From assembly GCA_000720535.1 (NCBI GenBank), contig JOAZ01000018.1:62001-126000 (forward strand): a DNA stretch of 64,000 nucleotides, read 5' to 3'. This DNA comes from Streptomyces halstedii (GTDB lineage: Bacteria > Actinomycetota > Actinomycetes > Streptomycetales > Streptomycetaceae). This document shows, one piece after another, positions 45,034 through 53,469 of this stretch. The notes under the pieces are model-generated. The model had not been told where the DNA came from. It saw only the letters and a list, made by a program, of their open reading frames with translations, and did no database searches. The number at the start of each line of letters is the position of its first letter. The stretch's first letter is position 1. The position numbers were made by a program, and so were the translations under genes.

Positions 45034-45443
45034 GCGCTCGCGGCGATGCGGCCGAGGATTCGACGTTCGTGCGGACCTACACGCTGACGCGCGGTCGTAC
45101 CAGGCCGCGACACCAGCTGGGCCTGGACACCGTGCTGGACGCCGGGCACGGACGGCCCGGGCCGGGCCAGGCCGAGGAATGCGCAGAGATCCTCTCCCTG
45201 TGCCGGGAGCACCGGCGTTCGGTGACAGAGCTGGCGGGACGGCTCGGCCGCCCCGTCACCGCCGTCAAGATCCTCGTCTCGGACCTCCTGGACGCCGACG
45301 CCCTCGTCGTCCCCGTCACCGCCCCCTACGCCGCGTCCGGCACAGACGCGGATGCACGTCCCTCCACACAACTGCTGGCGGCCCTCTCTACGGCCCTGAA
45401 AAGGAAGTGGCCCGATGCCATCGCCTACCCCGAAGCCGGATGA
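45030..45443 (+). CDS. DUF742 protein (CvnC type)
   Basis: This 137-aa protein has the DUF742 pattern: FVRTYTLTRGRTRP near the N-terminus, then ILSLCREHRRSVTELAGRLGRPVTAVKILVSDLLDADAL, a winged-helix-like segment. It starts with GTG 45030 in an overlap with the roadblock gene and itself overlaps the GTPase gene by 29 bp. It is the third component of the conservon. Confidence 0.9.
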   Translation: MSARGDAAEDSTFVRTYTLTRGRTRPRHQLGLDTVLDAGHGRPGPGQAEECAEILSLCREHRRSVTELAGRLGRPVTAVKILVSDLLDADALVVPVTAPYAASGTDADARPSTQLLAALSTALKRKWPDAIAYPEAG

Positions 45444-46083
45444 CCCGGCCGTGGGCGTGCGGACTCCGTCGCACTCGCATGCCGGTGCACCGACCGTGCT
45501 GAAGATCGTCATCGCAGGGGGCTTCGGCGCGGGCAAGACCACCGCTGTGGGCGCGGTCAGCGAGATCACGCCGCTGAGCACGGAGGAATACCTGACCGAG
45601 GCGAGTGCGAACGTGGACAGCCTGGAGGGCGTCGAGGCCAAGCAGACCACCACGGTCGCCTTCGACTTCGGCCGCCTCAGCCTGCCCGACGCTCCGGTGC
45701 CTCTGGAGCTGTTCCTGTTCGGCACGCCTGGCCAGGACCGGTTCGTCGACCTCTGGTACGACCTCTCCCGCGGAGCCGTCGGCGCGGTTGTCCTGGTCGA
45801 CACCCGCCGCCTGGAAAGCAGCTTCACCCCCGTCAGCTTCTTCGAAGACATCGGCCTGCCCTTCGTCGTCGCCGTGAACCACTTCGACGGAGCCCACCGC
45901 TACCACCCCGAACAGGTCCGCGCCGCCCTCGAACTCCCCACCTCCGTACCGGTGGTCACCTGCGACGCCCGCAATCCGAGCCACATCGCCGGCGTCCTGC
46001 TGACCCTTGTCGGCCACGCGGTGAAGTACGCACCGGCAGGCCCCAATCACCTCACACCTACTACCACCCTCCAGGACGCCTGA
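45415..46083 (+). CDS. Conservon GTP-binding protein (CvnD type)
   Basis: This 222-aa small GTPase has a P-loop GGFGAGKTT at residues 35-43, switch region TTTVAFDFGRLSL, G3 FLFGTPGQDRF and an NHFDGA in place of the canonical NKxD, a known trait of this family. It acts as the switch of the conservon complex. ATG 45415 lies within the end of the DUF742 gene and the stop overlaps the GAF gene. Confidence 0.92.
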   Translation: MPSPTPKPDDPAVGVRTPSHSHAGAPTVLKIVIAGGFGAGKTTAVGAVSEITPLSTEEYLTEASANVDSLEGVEAKQTTTVAFDFGRLSLPDAPVPLELFLFGTPGQDRFVDLWYDLSRGAVGAVVLVDTRRLESSFTPVSFFEDIGLPFVVAVNHFDGAHRYHPEQVRAALELPTSVPVVTCDARNPSHIAGVLLTLVGHAVKYAPAGPNHLTPTTTLQDA

Positions 46084-46724
46084 TGTCATATCAGCCCAAC
46101 GACCCCCACCTCGTACCTCAGACCGCCCAGCCCTCGCTTTTCTTGCCGCAACGCGGCATGCGCAACGGCGCTCAAGGGCTGTCCATCCCGACCGGCGCCC
46201 CCGTCACCGGCCCGCAGCACCAGCAGACGAGCGAACTGGCGCAGCAGTACGAGCTGCTGGAGCGCCTGGGCGTGTCCACCGCTGCCAGCCAGGACTTCGA
46301 CGAGCTGGCCCGCGACATGGCCCAGCAGGCCGGGTTCCTGTACGGGTTCGTCAACCTGTTCCTGGAGGAGCAGACCTTCATCGGACTGCACCAGCCGCCC
46401 GCGGACAGCGGATACGTCATCGTCGGCCGCACCATGAGCCACGACCACGGCTGGTGCCCGGAGGTCGTGGCCCGCAAGAAGGCCCTCCCGCTGCACGACG
46501 TGCACGCCAGCCCGCGCTTCAGCGGCAACCACGTGGTCGACGCGGTCGGGATCCGCTCCTACTTCGGCGCCCCGCTCATCCACGACAGCGGCACCGTGCT
46601 GGGCACCGTCTGCGTCATCGACCCCGAAAGGCGGCCCCTGAGCGAAGCCCGACGGCTCAGAGACATCGTCATCAGCACCGGCGCCCAGGTGATGGACCAC
46701 ATCGCCCCCGCGCCCGTCCGCTAA
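46083..46724 (+). CDS. GAF-domain protein
   Basis: This 213-aa protein has a GAF domain at residues about 60-205 (DMAQQAGFLYGFVNLFLEEQTFIGLHQ, HGWCPEVVARKKALPLHDVHASPRFSGN, SYFGAPLIHDSGTVLGTVCVID). The IDP-type ending is typical of GAF domains fused to kinases, but here it stands alone. It is translated in overlap with the CvnD gene, so it is probably a small-molecule or redox sensor of the conservon. Confidence 0.85.
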   Translation: MSYQPNDPHLVPQTAQPSLFLPQRGMRNGAQGLSIPTGAPVTGPQHQQTSELAQQYELLERLGVSTAASQDFDELARDMAQQAGFLYGFVNLFLEEQTFIGLHQPPADSGYVIVGRTMSHDHGWCPEVVARKKALPLHDVHASPRFSGNHVVDAVGIRSYFGAPLIHDSGTVLGTVCVIDPERRPLSEARRLRDIVISTGAQVMDHIAPAPVR

Positions 46725-46811
46725 GGCCGCTCCACCGCCCCCACCCGGGAGCCGCTAGCGATCCCCGGCCGCTCCACCGCGCGAACTTCACCCAGGGACA
46801 GGGAGACGACC

Positions 46812-48062
46812 ATGCCCGCCACACCCACCACACCCCCGGCGCTGCGCCCCTATCTCACCGCCCGCCACGAACTGCTGTGGAACGAGGCGGACGCCTTCGC
46901 GGCCGAGCACATCGCGCCGCGCGCCGTACGGATGGAAGCCGCTCCGGGCAGGGTGGAGCGCAAGGTCGCCGATCTGATGGCAGCACGGGGCTGGTTCGCC
47001 GTCACCGTCCCGTCCGCCTTCGGCGGCCTGGGCGCCGGCCACGTGGCCAAGACGGTCCTGCTCCACCGCATCGGCTGCGTCTCGGCGGCTGCCGCGGCCA
47101 TCCTGCAGGCCACCCTGATCCCCGTCGGCGCCCTGTTGCACTTCGCCACCTATGAGCAGAAGAGCCGCTGGCTGCCGGGGGTGGCGGACGGTTCACTGCT
47201 CCTGTCGATCGCGGTGACCGAACCGACTGCCGGCGGGCACATCGGCGGCATCGAGACCACCGCCGAGCGCGCCGGTGATCACTGGGTGATCACCGGCAGC
47301 AAGGTACACATCGGCAACAGCCATCTCGCGGGCGCCCACCTCGTGCTCGCCCGGACCGCCGAGGCGGGCCTGCGTACTTCTCAGGCGTTGACCGCGTTCA
47401 TGGTCGAATCCGACCGCCATGGGCTCTCCGTCCCTGCCCACCGTCCCGGCCTCGGCCTGCACGGCTTCTCCGCCGGCCGCCTAGACCTCGATCACGTCCG
47501 CGTCCCCGTCGACAACGTGATCGGACAGATCGGCCAGGGGTTGAGCGTTGCCCAGAGCAGCAGCATTCTGTATGGGCGCCCCAACCTGGCCGCTGTCAGC
47601 CTGGGCATCCACGAGGCTGTCGCGGCCACCACGACTTCCTACCTCAAGGCCCGGCCCCGCTACCAGGGCTCCCTGTCTGATCTGTCGGTCCTGAGGGACC
47701 GCGTCGGCGACGTGGAGGCCCGCCTGCGCGCGGCACGCATTCTGGCCTACCAGTCCGTGCATCTCCTCGACCAGGGCCTGTCCTGTGATGCCGATCTGAT
47801 CAACGCAAAGTACCTGGGCCACCAGTGGGCCATGACGTCCGCCCAGGACGCCATGGAGCTGCACGGCGCCCACGCCCTCGACCGCGAGTACGTCCTCCAG
47901 CGCCTGTGGCGCGATATCCAGCACACCCACCCGCCGGCAGGAACGGGTGAAGTCCAGCGAATACGTCTGGCCGACGCCGCTTTCGACGAGGACGACATCC
48001 AGTGGTCCGAGCGCCTCGCGGCCGAGACCGCCTGGGCGCAGCCCGACCCCACCGCCGCATGA
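46812..48062 (+). CDS. Acyl-CoA dehydrogenase-family flavoprotein
   Basis: This 416-aa protein has the ACAD fold: an N-terminal helical domain, ITVTEP-like FAD loop SIAVTEPTAGGHIGGIETTAER near residue 133, HIGNSHLAGAHLVLAR and GFSAGRLDLDHVRVP. The C-terminal helical domain ends YVLQRLWRDIQHTH. The catalytic Glu position is not obvious. ATG 46812 follows AGGGAGACGACC. It stands alone between the conservon and small genes and could serve a biosynthetic or catabolic oxidation; the genes downstream give no pathway. Confidence 0.85.
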   Translation: MPATPTTPPALRPYLTARHELLWNEADAFAAEHIAPRAVRMEAAPGRVERKVADLMAARGWFAVTVPSAFGGLGAGHVAKTVLLHRIGCVSAAAAAILQATLIPVGALLHFATYEQKSRWLPGVADGSLLLSIAVTEPTAGGHIGGIETTAERAGDHWVITGSKVHIGNSHLAGAHLVLARTAEAGLRTSQALTAFMVESDRHGLSVPAHRPGLGLHGFSAGRLDLDHVRVPVDNVIGQIGQGLSVAQSSSILYGRPNLAAVSLGIHEAVAATTTSYLKARPRYQGSLSDLSVLRDRVGDVEARLRAARILAYQSVHLLDQGLSCDADLINAKYLGHQWAMTSAQDAMELHGAHALDREYVLQRLWRDIQHTHPPAGTGEVQRIRLADAAFDEDDIQWSERLAAETAWAQPDPTAA

Positions 48063-48190
48063 ACCCCCGTGCGCGGCACCCCGTGAATCCCGACCGCCGT
48101 GCACGGGCCCGTGCCGCCGGCCCCCGTCCCCCGCGGGGACCGGCGGGACCCAGTCCCCTGAACGCCTTTCCAGACGAGAAAGAGACACCC

Positions 48191-48811
48191 GTGACCGCGC
48201 CCACATCACTCCACCAGCGCACCCCTCGGTTATCAGCCGTGTACGAGATGCGGACTCTGTGCACGGACGCCGAGCGGGACGAGGCCGCGGCGCTCGTCCA
48301 GGACCGTCAGAGCTGGCTCACCATGCGCAGCCTGCCGGTGCCCGCCCGTGCCGATGTCCCAGCCCTGTTCCGCAAACCGCAGGCGAAGCCGGCCGGACTG
48401 TTCGAGGACGGTGTGCTGCTGGCCTGCATGATTCCGCAGCGAGCGCCTGACCTCGGATGGGGTTCGGGCCCGTGTCTCTTTCTGAGCTGCAGCCACACCC
48501 TGCCCGAGCGCTCCGACGACACCATTCTGCTGATCACCCTGTGGGCTTCCGACTTCGCCGCACGACTCGACCTGCCGCTCGTGCGCGCCGAGGCCCTGGC
48601 CCGCCAGCCCCTCGGCGTTGATCCGATCGCCCCCTTTCTTCTCCGACTCACCGACATGGGCTGGGACGTGCGCGGATCGGGCACGGGGCAGCACGAGGAG
48701 CGCGTCGCTCGCCTCGAACTCATCGCCGAGCGACGTTCTGGACTGAGTGCGCTCATATCCTGCCGGGTCCACGAACCGCAGTCTTCCGCAGACAGCCGGA
48801 ACGTCGCGTGA
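48191..48811 (+). CDS. GNAT-fold-like protein of unknown function
   Basis: This 206-aa protein shows a GNAT-like arrangement: YEMRTLCTDAERDEAAALVQDRQSWLTMR, then a beta stretch FEDGVLLACMIP, and later LRLTDMGWDVRGSGTG near the C-terminus. The acetyl-CoA Q/RxxGxG loop is not clear, so activity is uncertain. GTG 48191 follows GAGAAAGAGACACCC. It overlaps the next gene by an GTGA junction and is likely co-transcribed. Confidence 0.5.
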   Translation: MTAPTSLHQRTPRLSAVYEMRTLCTDAERDEAAALVQDRQSWLTMRSLPVPARADVPALFRKPQAKPAGLFEDGVLLACMIPQRAPDLGWGSGPCLFLSCSHTLPERSDDTILLITLWASDFAARLDLPLVRAEALARQPLGVDPIAPFLLRLTDMGWDVRGSGTGQHEERVARLELIAERRSGLSALISCRVHEPQSSADSRNVA

Positions 48812-49383
48812 CGGCCGCCGAACCTCTGCGGCCGGACCTCGCCCGCGAACTCATTGACCGAGCCACAAAGGCGGCAGCGCGCAGAGCCAAGCGCCTGCGC
48901 AACCAACTCGACGCCGTCCAACTCGGCCAAGACCGTCATGCCGACCACGCCGATACCAAGGTCCTGCGCCGCGTCCTGGCCGAACACGACTGGCCCGGCC
49001 ACCGCCTCGTCGGTACCGAAGCGGCACGCGCCGCCTGGAGCTTGGCTCTTCACGCCGACGACGACGCCGATCTTCAACGGGCGGCCACCACCCTGCTGGA
49101 GCGCGCAGTCCAGGACGGCGACGCGCGCGTCCAGCACTGGGCCCACCTTTACGACCGCACCCTGGTCAACAGCGGTCGCCCCCAGGAGTTCGGGACTCAA
49201 CAGGTTTTTGCACCGGCAGGTGTTGAGCTGTGCCCGGTGCGCGCGCCCGATTCCTTGGACCAGCGAAGGGCATCCATCGGGCTGTCACCGATCGCCACGG
49301 GCTTGGAGAAGGTGCGTCGTCGGTGCGCCCAGGATCATCCGGTCGACGACTCCTCGACCGTCGTGCTCGCGGCGATCGCATGA
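48808..49383 (+). CDS. DUF6624-like protein
   Basis: This 191-aa protein resembles the DUF6624 family by the pattern LRRVLAEHDWPGHRLVGTEAARAAWSLALHADDDADLQRAATTLLERAV, followed by YDRTLVNSGRPQEFGTQQVF and DQRRASIGLSPIATGLEKV. It starts with GTG 48808 overlapping the preceding gene. The function of the family is not known; it is common in actinobacteria and sometimes found near peptide natural-product clusters. Confidence 0.6.
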   Translation: MTAAEPLRPDLARELIDRATKAAARRAKRLRNQLDAVQLGQDRHADHADTKVLRRVLAEHDWPGHRLVGTEAARAAWSLALHADDDADLQRAATTLLERAVQDGDARVQHWAHLYDRTLVNSGRPQEFGTQQVFAPAGVELCPVRAPDSLDQRRASIGLSPIATGLEKVRRRCAQDHPVDDSSTVVLAAIA

Positions 49384-49457
49384 CCCAGCGAGCCCCGCCC
49401 ACTTCACCCATCCGCCGCACGCCCCGATCCCCCTCATACGAAAAGGACCGTTTCGTG

Positions 49458-49925
49458 ATGAAGCTCACCACCAGCGTCCTCGCTGCTGGCACCGCAGTCT
49501 CCTTGGCGACCATCGTGGTCGGAGCCGCCCGGCTCCGGCAGGACGCGAGGCACCAGGCCGAACGAAACGAGGCGCTCCTCGCGGGCAACCAGCTGGCGTG
49601 GCTGGCGCAGGTATCCACCAATCATGACCTCGCTGAGATCTGGAAGCCCGAGGACATGGAGACCGAGGAGTACATGCGGCTCATGTCGTCCAACCGGCTC
49701 CTCTGCATGCTCAGCCTGCGCGACCGCCTCGGCTTCGTCCCGAAGGGGCACCTGCCCTTCCACGCCGAGTGGATCATGAAAAGCGACGTCAGCCGCCGGT
49801 ACTGGAAGCACTTCGGTGACCTCCGCGCTCAAGAGGCCGAGGGCAACGAGCGGGCCGAGCACTTCACCCGGGTACTGAGCCACGCCGCCAAGAACACCCC
49901 CCTGGCGCAGCCCGCAGCGGTCTGA
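49458..49925 (+). CDS. DUF6082-like membrane-anchored protein
   Basis: This 155-aa protein has one N-terminal hydrophobic segment (LTTSVLAAGTAVSLATIVVGAARL) and a cytoplasmic helical domain: NQLAWLAQVSTNHDLAEIWKPEDM, LLCMLSLRDRLGFVPKG, VSRRYWKHFGDLR. The pattern matches Streptomyces DUF6082 proteins, whose role is unknown. Of the adjacent GTG 49455 and ATG 49458, the latter lies in good distance to AAAAGGA. It directly precedes the lanthipeptide precursor. Confidence 0.65.
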   Translation: MKLTTSVLAAGTAVSLATIVVGAARLRQDARHQAERNEALLAGNQLAWLAQVSTNHDLAEIWKPEDMETEEYMRLMSSNRLLCMLSLRDRLGFVPKGHLPFHAEWIMKSDVSRRYWKHFGDLRAQEAEGNERAEHFTRVLSHAAKNTPLAQPAAV

Positions 49926-50050
49926 CAGCACCGCATCCCGATCCCAGACCCCACGGACCAGGCAACTTCGCCAGCCTGCTCGTCCGGCACTAGACCCCGA
50001 GGCCCGACCGGGCCCCGGCATCCCGTACCACCCACTCCAAGGAGGCATGC

Positions 50051-50236
50051 ATGACCGCCATCCAGACCGAAAAGCCGACCGCCCCCGCCCCGGCGGACCT
50101 CGTGAAGACCGACGACGACCCGTTCGGGCTCGACATCACCTTCATCGAGGGCACGCCGGCGACCGAGACGGTCCTGATGTGCAGCACCGGCGACACCTGC
50201 GGCAGCTCCTGCCCCAGCGCCTGCACCACTTCGTAA
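50051..50236 (+). CDS. FxLD-type class I lanthipeptide precursor
   Basis: This 61-aa peptide has the conserved leader motif FGLD at residues 25-28. The core region, roughly from residue 35, has Cys44, Cys50, Cys54 and Cys58 among Ser/Thr residues (TETVLMCSTGDTCGSSCPSA then CTTS). The dehydratase and cyclase encoded next to it would dehydrate Ser/Thr and form up to four thioether rings. Asp48 (in STGDTC) is the only core aspartate and therefore the likely target of the PCMT-like methyltransferase, giving isoaspartate. AAGGAGGC precedes ATG 50051. The exact leader/core boundary is not visible, and no dedicated protease gene is near. Confidence 0.92.
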   Translation: MTAIQTEKPTAPAPADLVKTDDDPFGLDITFIEGTPATETVLMCSTGDTCGSSCPSACTTS

Positions 50237-50325
50237 GCCGGATCACCCCGGCAACGCGGTCCGGACGGGGGTTCTACCCGTCCGGCCCGCCCCGCCCGCC
50301 ACGCCAGAAGACGAGGAGAGCCCTG

Positions 50326-52365
50326 ATGACACGGCATCGGCCCAGACTGTACGAGGCCACGGGGCAGACCATGCTACGCGCCGCGGCCCACACCACCGAG
50401 CCCGCCATGCCGCCCTGGCCGACGGCCACGGCGCCCGCGACGGAGTGGCGCGCGTGGCTGAGCACGGTGTGGTCCGACGCCGACTTCCGCCGGACCGTGT
50501 CGCAGGCGAGCCCTCACCTCGCCGAGCAGGTACAGGCCATCATCGACGGCCGCACGCCGAAGGCGCGCCGGATGCGCCGCGCGGCACTGTCCACCGCCCG
50601 TTACGCGATCCGCTACGCACGCCGCTCCACCCCCTACGGCCTGTTCGCCGGCGTCGCCCCGCTCGCCTTCGACCAGACCACGTCCGTCCGCATCGGCGAC
50701 GAGCACCAGGCCGTGCCCCGACCCGAGCCAGCCGGGCTCGAGGAAGTCCTCAGCGCCCGGGAGAGCGACGCCGCGTGCATGGCCGACACCGAGCTCTGCG
50801 TCAACACCCTGATCTATCAGCGCGACCGGCACATCCATGTGCCCTCGGAGGGAGATGCGGAGTTCCGCCTCGCTCTGAGCCCCGCACTGCGTCTCATCCT
50901 CGACCTGGCCCGATCGCCCATCGGATACCGCCAGTTGTCCGACAAGCTGGCTGCGGAGTTCCCCGCTGCGAGCGACACCGCGCGTGACCGGCTGCTCGGT
51001 GAACTGCTGCGGGTGCGGCTGCTGCGCTCTTCGCTGCGCGCACCCGCCACCGTCGCCGACCCCACCGACGTCTTGCCGCCCGAGGCACGCGCTCAGGCAG
51101 CCGGCCTGCGGACGGCGTGCGACCTGCGGCTGGATGCCGACGTACATCTGCCCGAGCAGGTACGGATCGAAGCGGAGACCGCTGCGACCGTACTGGCCCG
51201 CCTGGTCACCCATCCGAACGGGACACCGGCCTGGCGCCGGTGGATCGAGCGGTTTACCGAGCGCTACGGCGAGAACACGGCGGTATCGGTGGACGTGGCC
51301 ACGGACCCTGACCGGGGCGTGGGCTTACCGGCAGGGTTCGTCAAGGCGAGCGAACCCCCTTGGCCGATGTCCCGGCGTGACCGCCTGCTGCTGGAGCTGG
51401 CCAGCATCGCTACCGCCGAAGGCAGCCGCACCGTCGCGGTGACCGGGGCGATGATCGAGGAACTGGAAGCAGCGGCCGACGACAAGCCTCACGGCCTGGC
51501 GCCCCACCTCGAACTGGCCGCGCAGGTCCACGCCGCCTCCGTCACGGCCCTGGACCGGGGCGACTTCAGGCTGCGTGTCCTGACCGTCTCTCGCTCGGCC
51601 GGATCGATGACCGGCCGGTTCTGGCATCTTTTCCCTGGCACCGAGGCGACGTACGCGAACCTGCCGACAGTAGATCCGCAGGCGGAACTCGTGCAGCTCT
51701 CGTTCCACGCCGGCCGGGTGCCGGCCGACCTGCTCACCCGCGCGCCGCAGGCCCTGCCCCGGGTCGTGAGCGTCGGCGAATTCCGCCGTCCCGCCCCGCA
51801 CGTCCTCTTCCCCCGCGACCTCTCGGTCACCGTCACCGACGGCCGCCCTCAACTGGTGGAGTCCGCGACGGGCAAGCCGCTGGAGCTGCTGGCCCCCACT
51901 GCCATCAATTTCCTGTGGCACAACTACACGCCGCCGATGGCCCGCTTCCTCGGTGAGATCAGCCGGGCGACCTCCCCGCAGGTGACCTGGTTCGACTGGG
52001 GAGCGGCCTGGGCCCTGCCCTTCACTCCCGCCCTCACCTACCGGCGCACCATCCTCACCGATGCCCGGTGGAAGATCAGCAGCCGTACGTTGCCCGCCCG
52101 CACCGCCCCGCTCCAGCAGTGGGCGGACCAACTCCATTCCTGGCGTAATCGGTTTCGGGTGCCGGAGCGGGTGCTGCTCACGGAGGACGATCAGCATCTG
52201 CCCCTCGACCTCACCCGCGCCCTCGACTTGGACCTCCTGCGCGCGCACCTGGACGCCAGTCCCTTCGGCATCGCCACCCTGCATGAGGCGCCCCCGCCGG
52301 ACGCGGACGGGTGGATCGGCGGCCGGGCCCACAGCATCGTCGTCCCCCTAGCCAGGCACTCATGA
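50326..52365 (+). CDS. Lantibiotic dehydratase, glutamylation domain only (split LanB)
   Basis: This 679-aa protein matches the N-terminal LanB (Lant_dehydr_N) domain, which activates Ser/Thr with glutamyl-tRNA. It shows AIRYARRSTPYGLFAGVAPL near residue 95, ALRLILDLARSPIGYRQLSDKLAAEFP near 190 and FPGTEATYANLPTVDPQ near 440. Later features are RRPAPHVLFPRDLSV near 488 and HLPLDLTRALDLDLL near the C-terminus. Full LanB proteins of about 1000 aa also contain the SpaB_C elimination domain, which here is absent and instead forms the N-terminus of the methyltransferase gene product. The start is ATG 50326 after CGAGGAGAGCCCTG; it overlaps the LanC gene at its end (ATGA). Confidence 0.9.
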   Translation: MTRHRPRLYEATGQTMLRAAAHTTEPAMPPWPTATAPATEWRAWLSTVWSDADFRRTVSQASPHLAEQVQAIIDGRTPKARRMRRAALSTARYAIRYARRSTPYGLFAGVAPLAFDQTTSVRIGDEHQAVPRPEPAGLEEVLSARESDAACMADTELCVNTLIYQRDRHIHVPSEGDAEFRLALSPALRLILDLARSPIGYRQLSDKLAAEFPAASDTARDRLLGELLRVRLLRSSLRAPATVADPTDVLPPEARAQAAGLRTACDLRLDADVHLPEQVRIEAETAATVLARLVTHPNGTPAWRRWIERFTERYGENTAVSVDVATDPDRGVGLPAGFVKASEPPWPMSRRDRLLLELASIATAEGSRTVAVTGAMIEELEAAADDKPHGLAPHLELAAQVHAASVTALDRGDFRLRVLTVSRSAGSMTGRFWHLFPGTEATYANLPTVDPQAELVQLSFHAGRVPADLLTRAPQALPRVVSVGEFRRPAPHVLFPRDLSVTVTDGRPQLVESATGKPLELLAPTAINFLWHNYTPPMARFLGEISRATSPQVTWFDWGAAWALPFTPALTYRRTILTDARWKISSRTLPARTAPLQQWADQLHSWRNRFRVPERVLLTEDDQHLPLDLTRALDLDLLRAHLDASPFGIATLHEAPPPDADGWIGGRAHSIVVPLARHS

Positions 52366-53432
52366 CCAGGACCACCGCGCCCCGTACGCAGGACCTGTCC
52401 GAGGGCGCCCTGGGGATGGCTCTGCTCGACATCGAGCGCCATGACACGTCCATCGCCCGCCGCCACCTCACCCAGGCCACCGCACGCGGGGTCAGCACCG
52501 GAAGTAACGCCAGCCTTTTCCACGGCGCCCCGGCATTGGAGTTCGTCCTGGCTCGCGCCAACGGGGCCGGCGACGATGTCCGCGCGGCCGTCGACCGCGT
52601 CGTGGATGCCCGGCTCGCCGCCGCCCGCCGCCGTCAGGCGGCCGGCGTGCTGCCCCACCTCGCCGAATGGGACCTCATCCGCGGCCTGACCGGACTTGCC
52701 GCCCTCCTGCTGTCCCGGAAACCGCCCGCTCCCCGGCTGCCCGATGTGCTCGCCTGCCTCGTCGCGCTCGCCGGCCCCGCCCGCAGTGACGGCCGGATGC
52801 TGCCCGGGTGGTGGTCGGCGGTGGGCCCGAACGGGAAGGAGATGGCCGGCGGGCACGGCAACAACGGCTTGGCCCACGGCGTCGCCGGGCCCCTGGCCGT
52901 GCTCTCCCTCGCCCTGCGTGCCGGCGTCAGCGTTCCCGGCCAAGATGAAGCCGTTGGCACGTTCGCAACGTGGCTCGACCGGCACGGCGTCCACTACTGG
53001 TCTACCGCAGCGCACCTGGACGCCAACGAGCCGGCCGCGCCGGAGCCGGCCCGCCAGTCCTGGTGCTATGGCCAGCCCGGCATCGCCCGCGCCCAGCAGC
53101 TCGCCGCGCTCGCCCTCGGCGACCCGGCCCGCCGCCGGGTGGCCGAGGACACCGTTGCGGCCATCCTGACCGACCCGCTGCGGCTCGCCCGCATCACCGA
53201 CTCCACGCTCTGCCACGGCTGGGCCGGCCTACTGACGCTCACCCGCGCGGTCGCCGCCGACAGTCCTTCGCCCGATCGCTTCGCCCCGATTATCCAGGAC
53301 CTGCACCGGCGGCTGACCGCCGACTGGGAGCACCTGCCCAAACCCGGCTTCATGGAAGGCCGCGCTGGAGCCCAACTCGCTCTGCATGCCACCGATACCA
53401 CCGGCTGGAGCCGCGCCCTCCTGCTCACCTGA
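52362..53432 (+). CDS. Lanthionine synthetase C-like cyclase
   Basis: This 356-aa LanC-family zinc enzyme has the conserved NGLAHGVAGPLAVLSL, SWCYGQPGIARA (Cys235) and CHGWAGLLTL (Cys284, His285), which supply the zinc ligands that activate substrate cysteines. An alpha,alpha-barrel pattern with GLTGLAALLLSR and RAGAQLALH is visible. It forms the thioether rings after dehydration. Its start overlaps the dehydratase gene, and the methyltransferase gene follows 37 bp later with AAGGAG. Confidence 0.92.
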   Translation: MTRTTAPRTQDLSEGALGMALLDIERHDTSIARRHLTQATARGVSTGSNASLFHGAPALEFVLARANGAGDDVRAAVDRVVDARLAAARRRQAAGVLPHLAEWDLIRGLTGLAALLLSRKPPAPRLPDVLACLVALAGPARSDGRMLPGWWSAVGPNGKEMAGGHGNNGLAHGVAGPLAVLSLALRAGVSVPGQDEAVGTFATWLDRHGVHYWSTAAHLDANEPAAPEPARQSWCYGQPGIARAQQLAALALGDPARRRVAEDTVAAILTDPLRLARITDSTLCHGWAGLLTLTRAVAADSPSPDRFAPIIQDLHRRLTADWEHLPKPGFMEGRAGAQLALHATDTTGWSRALLLT

Positions 53433-53469
53433 TTCCCAAACCTTCCACCTTGCAAGGAGTTTCCTACTT

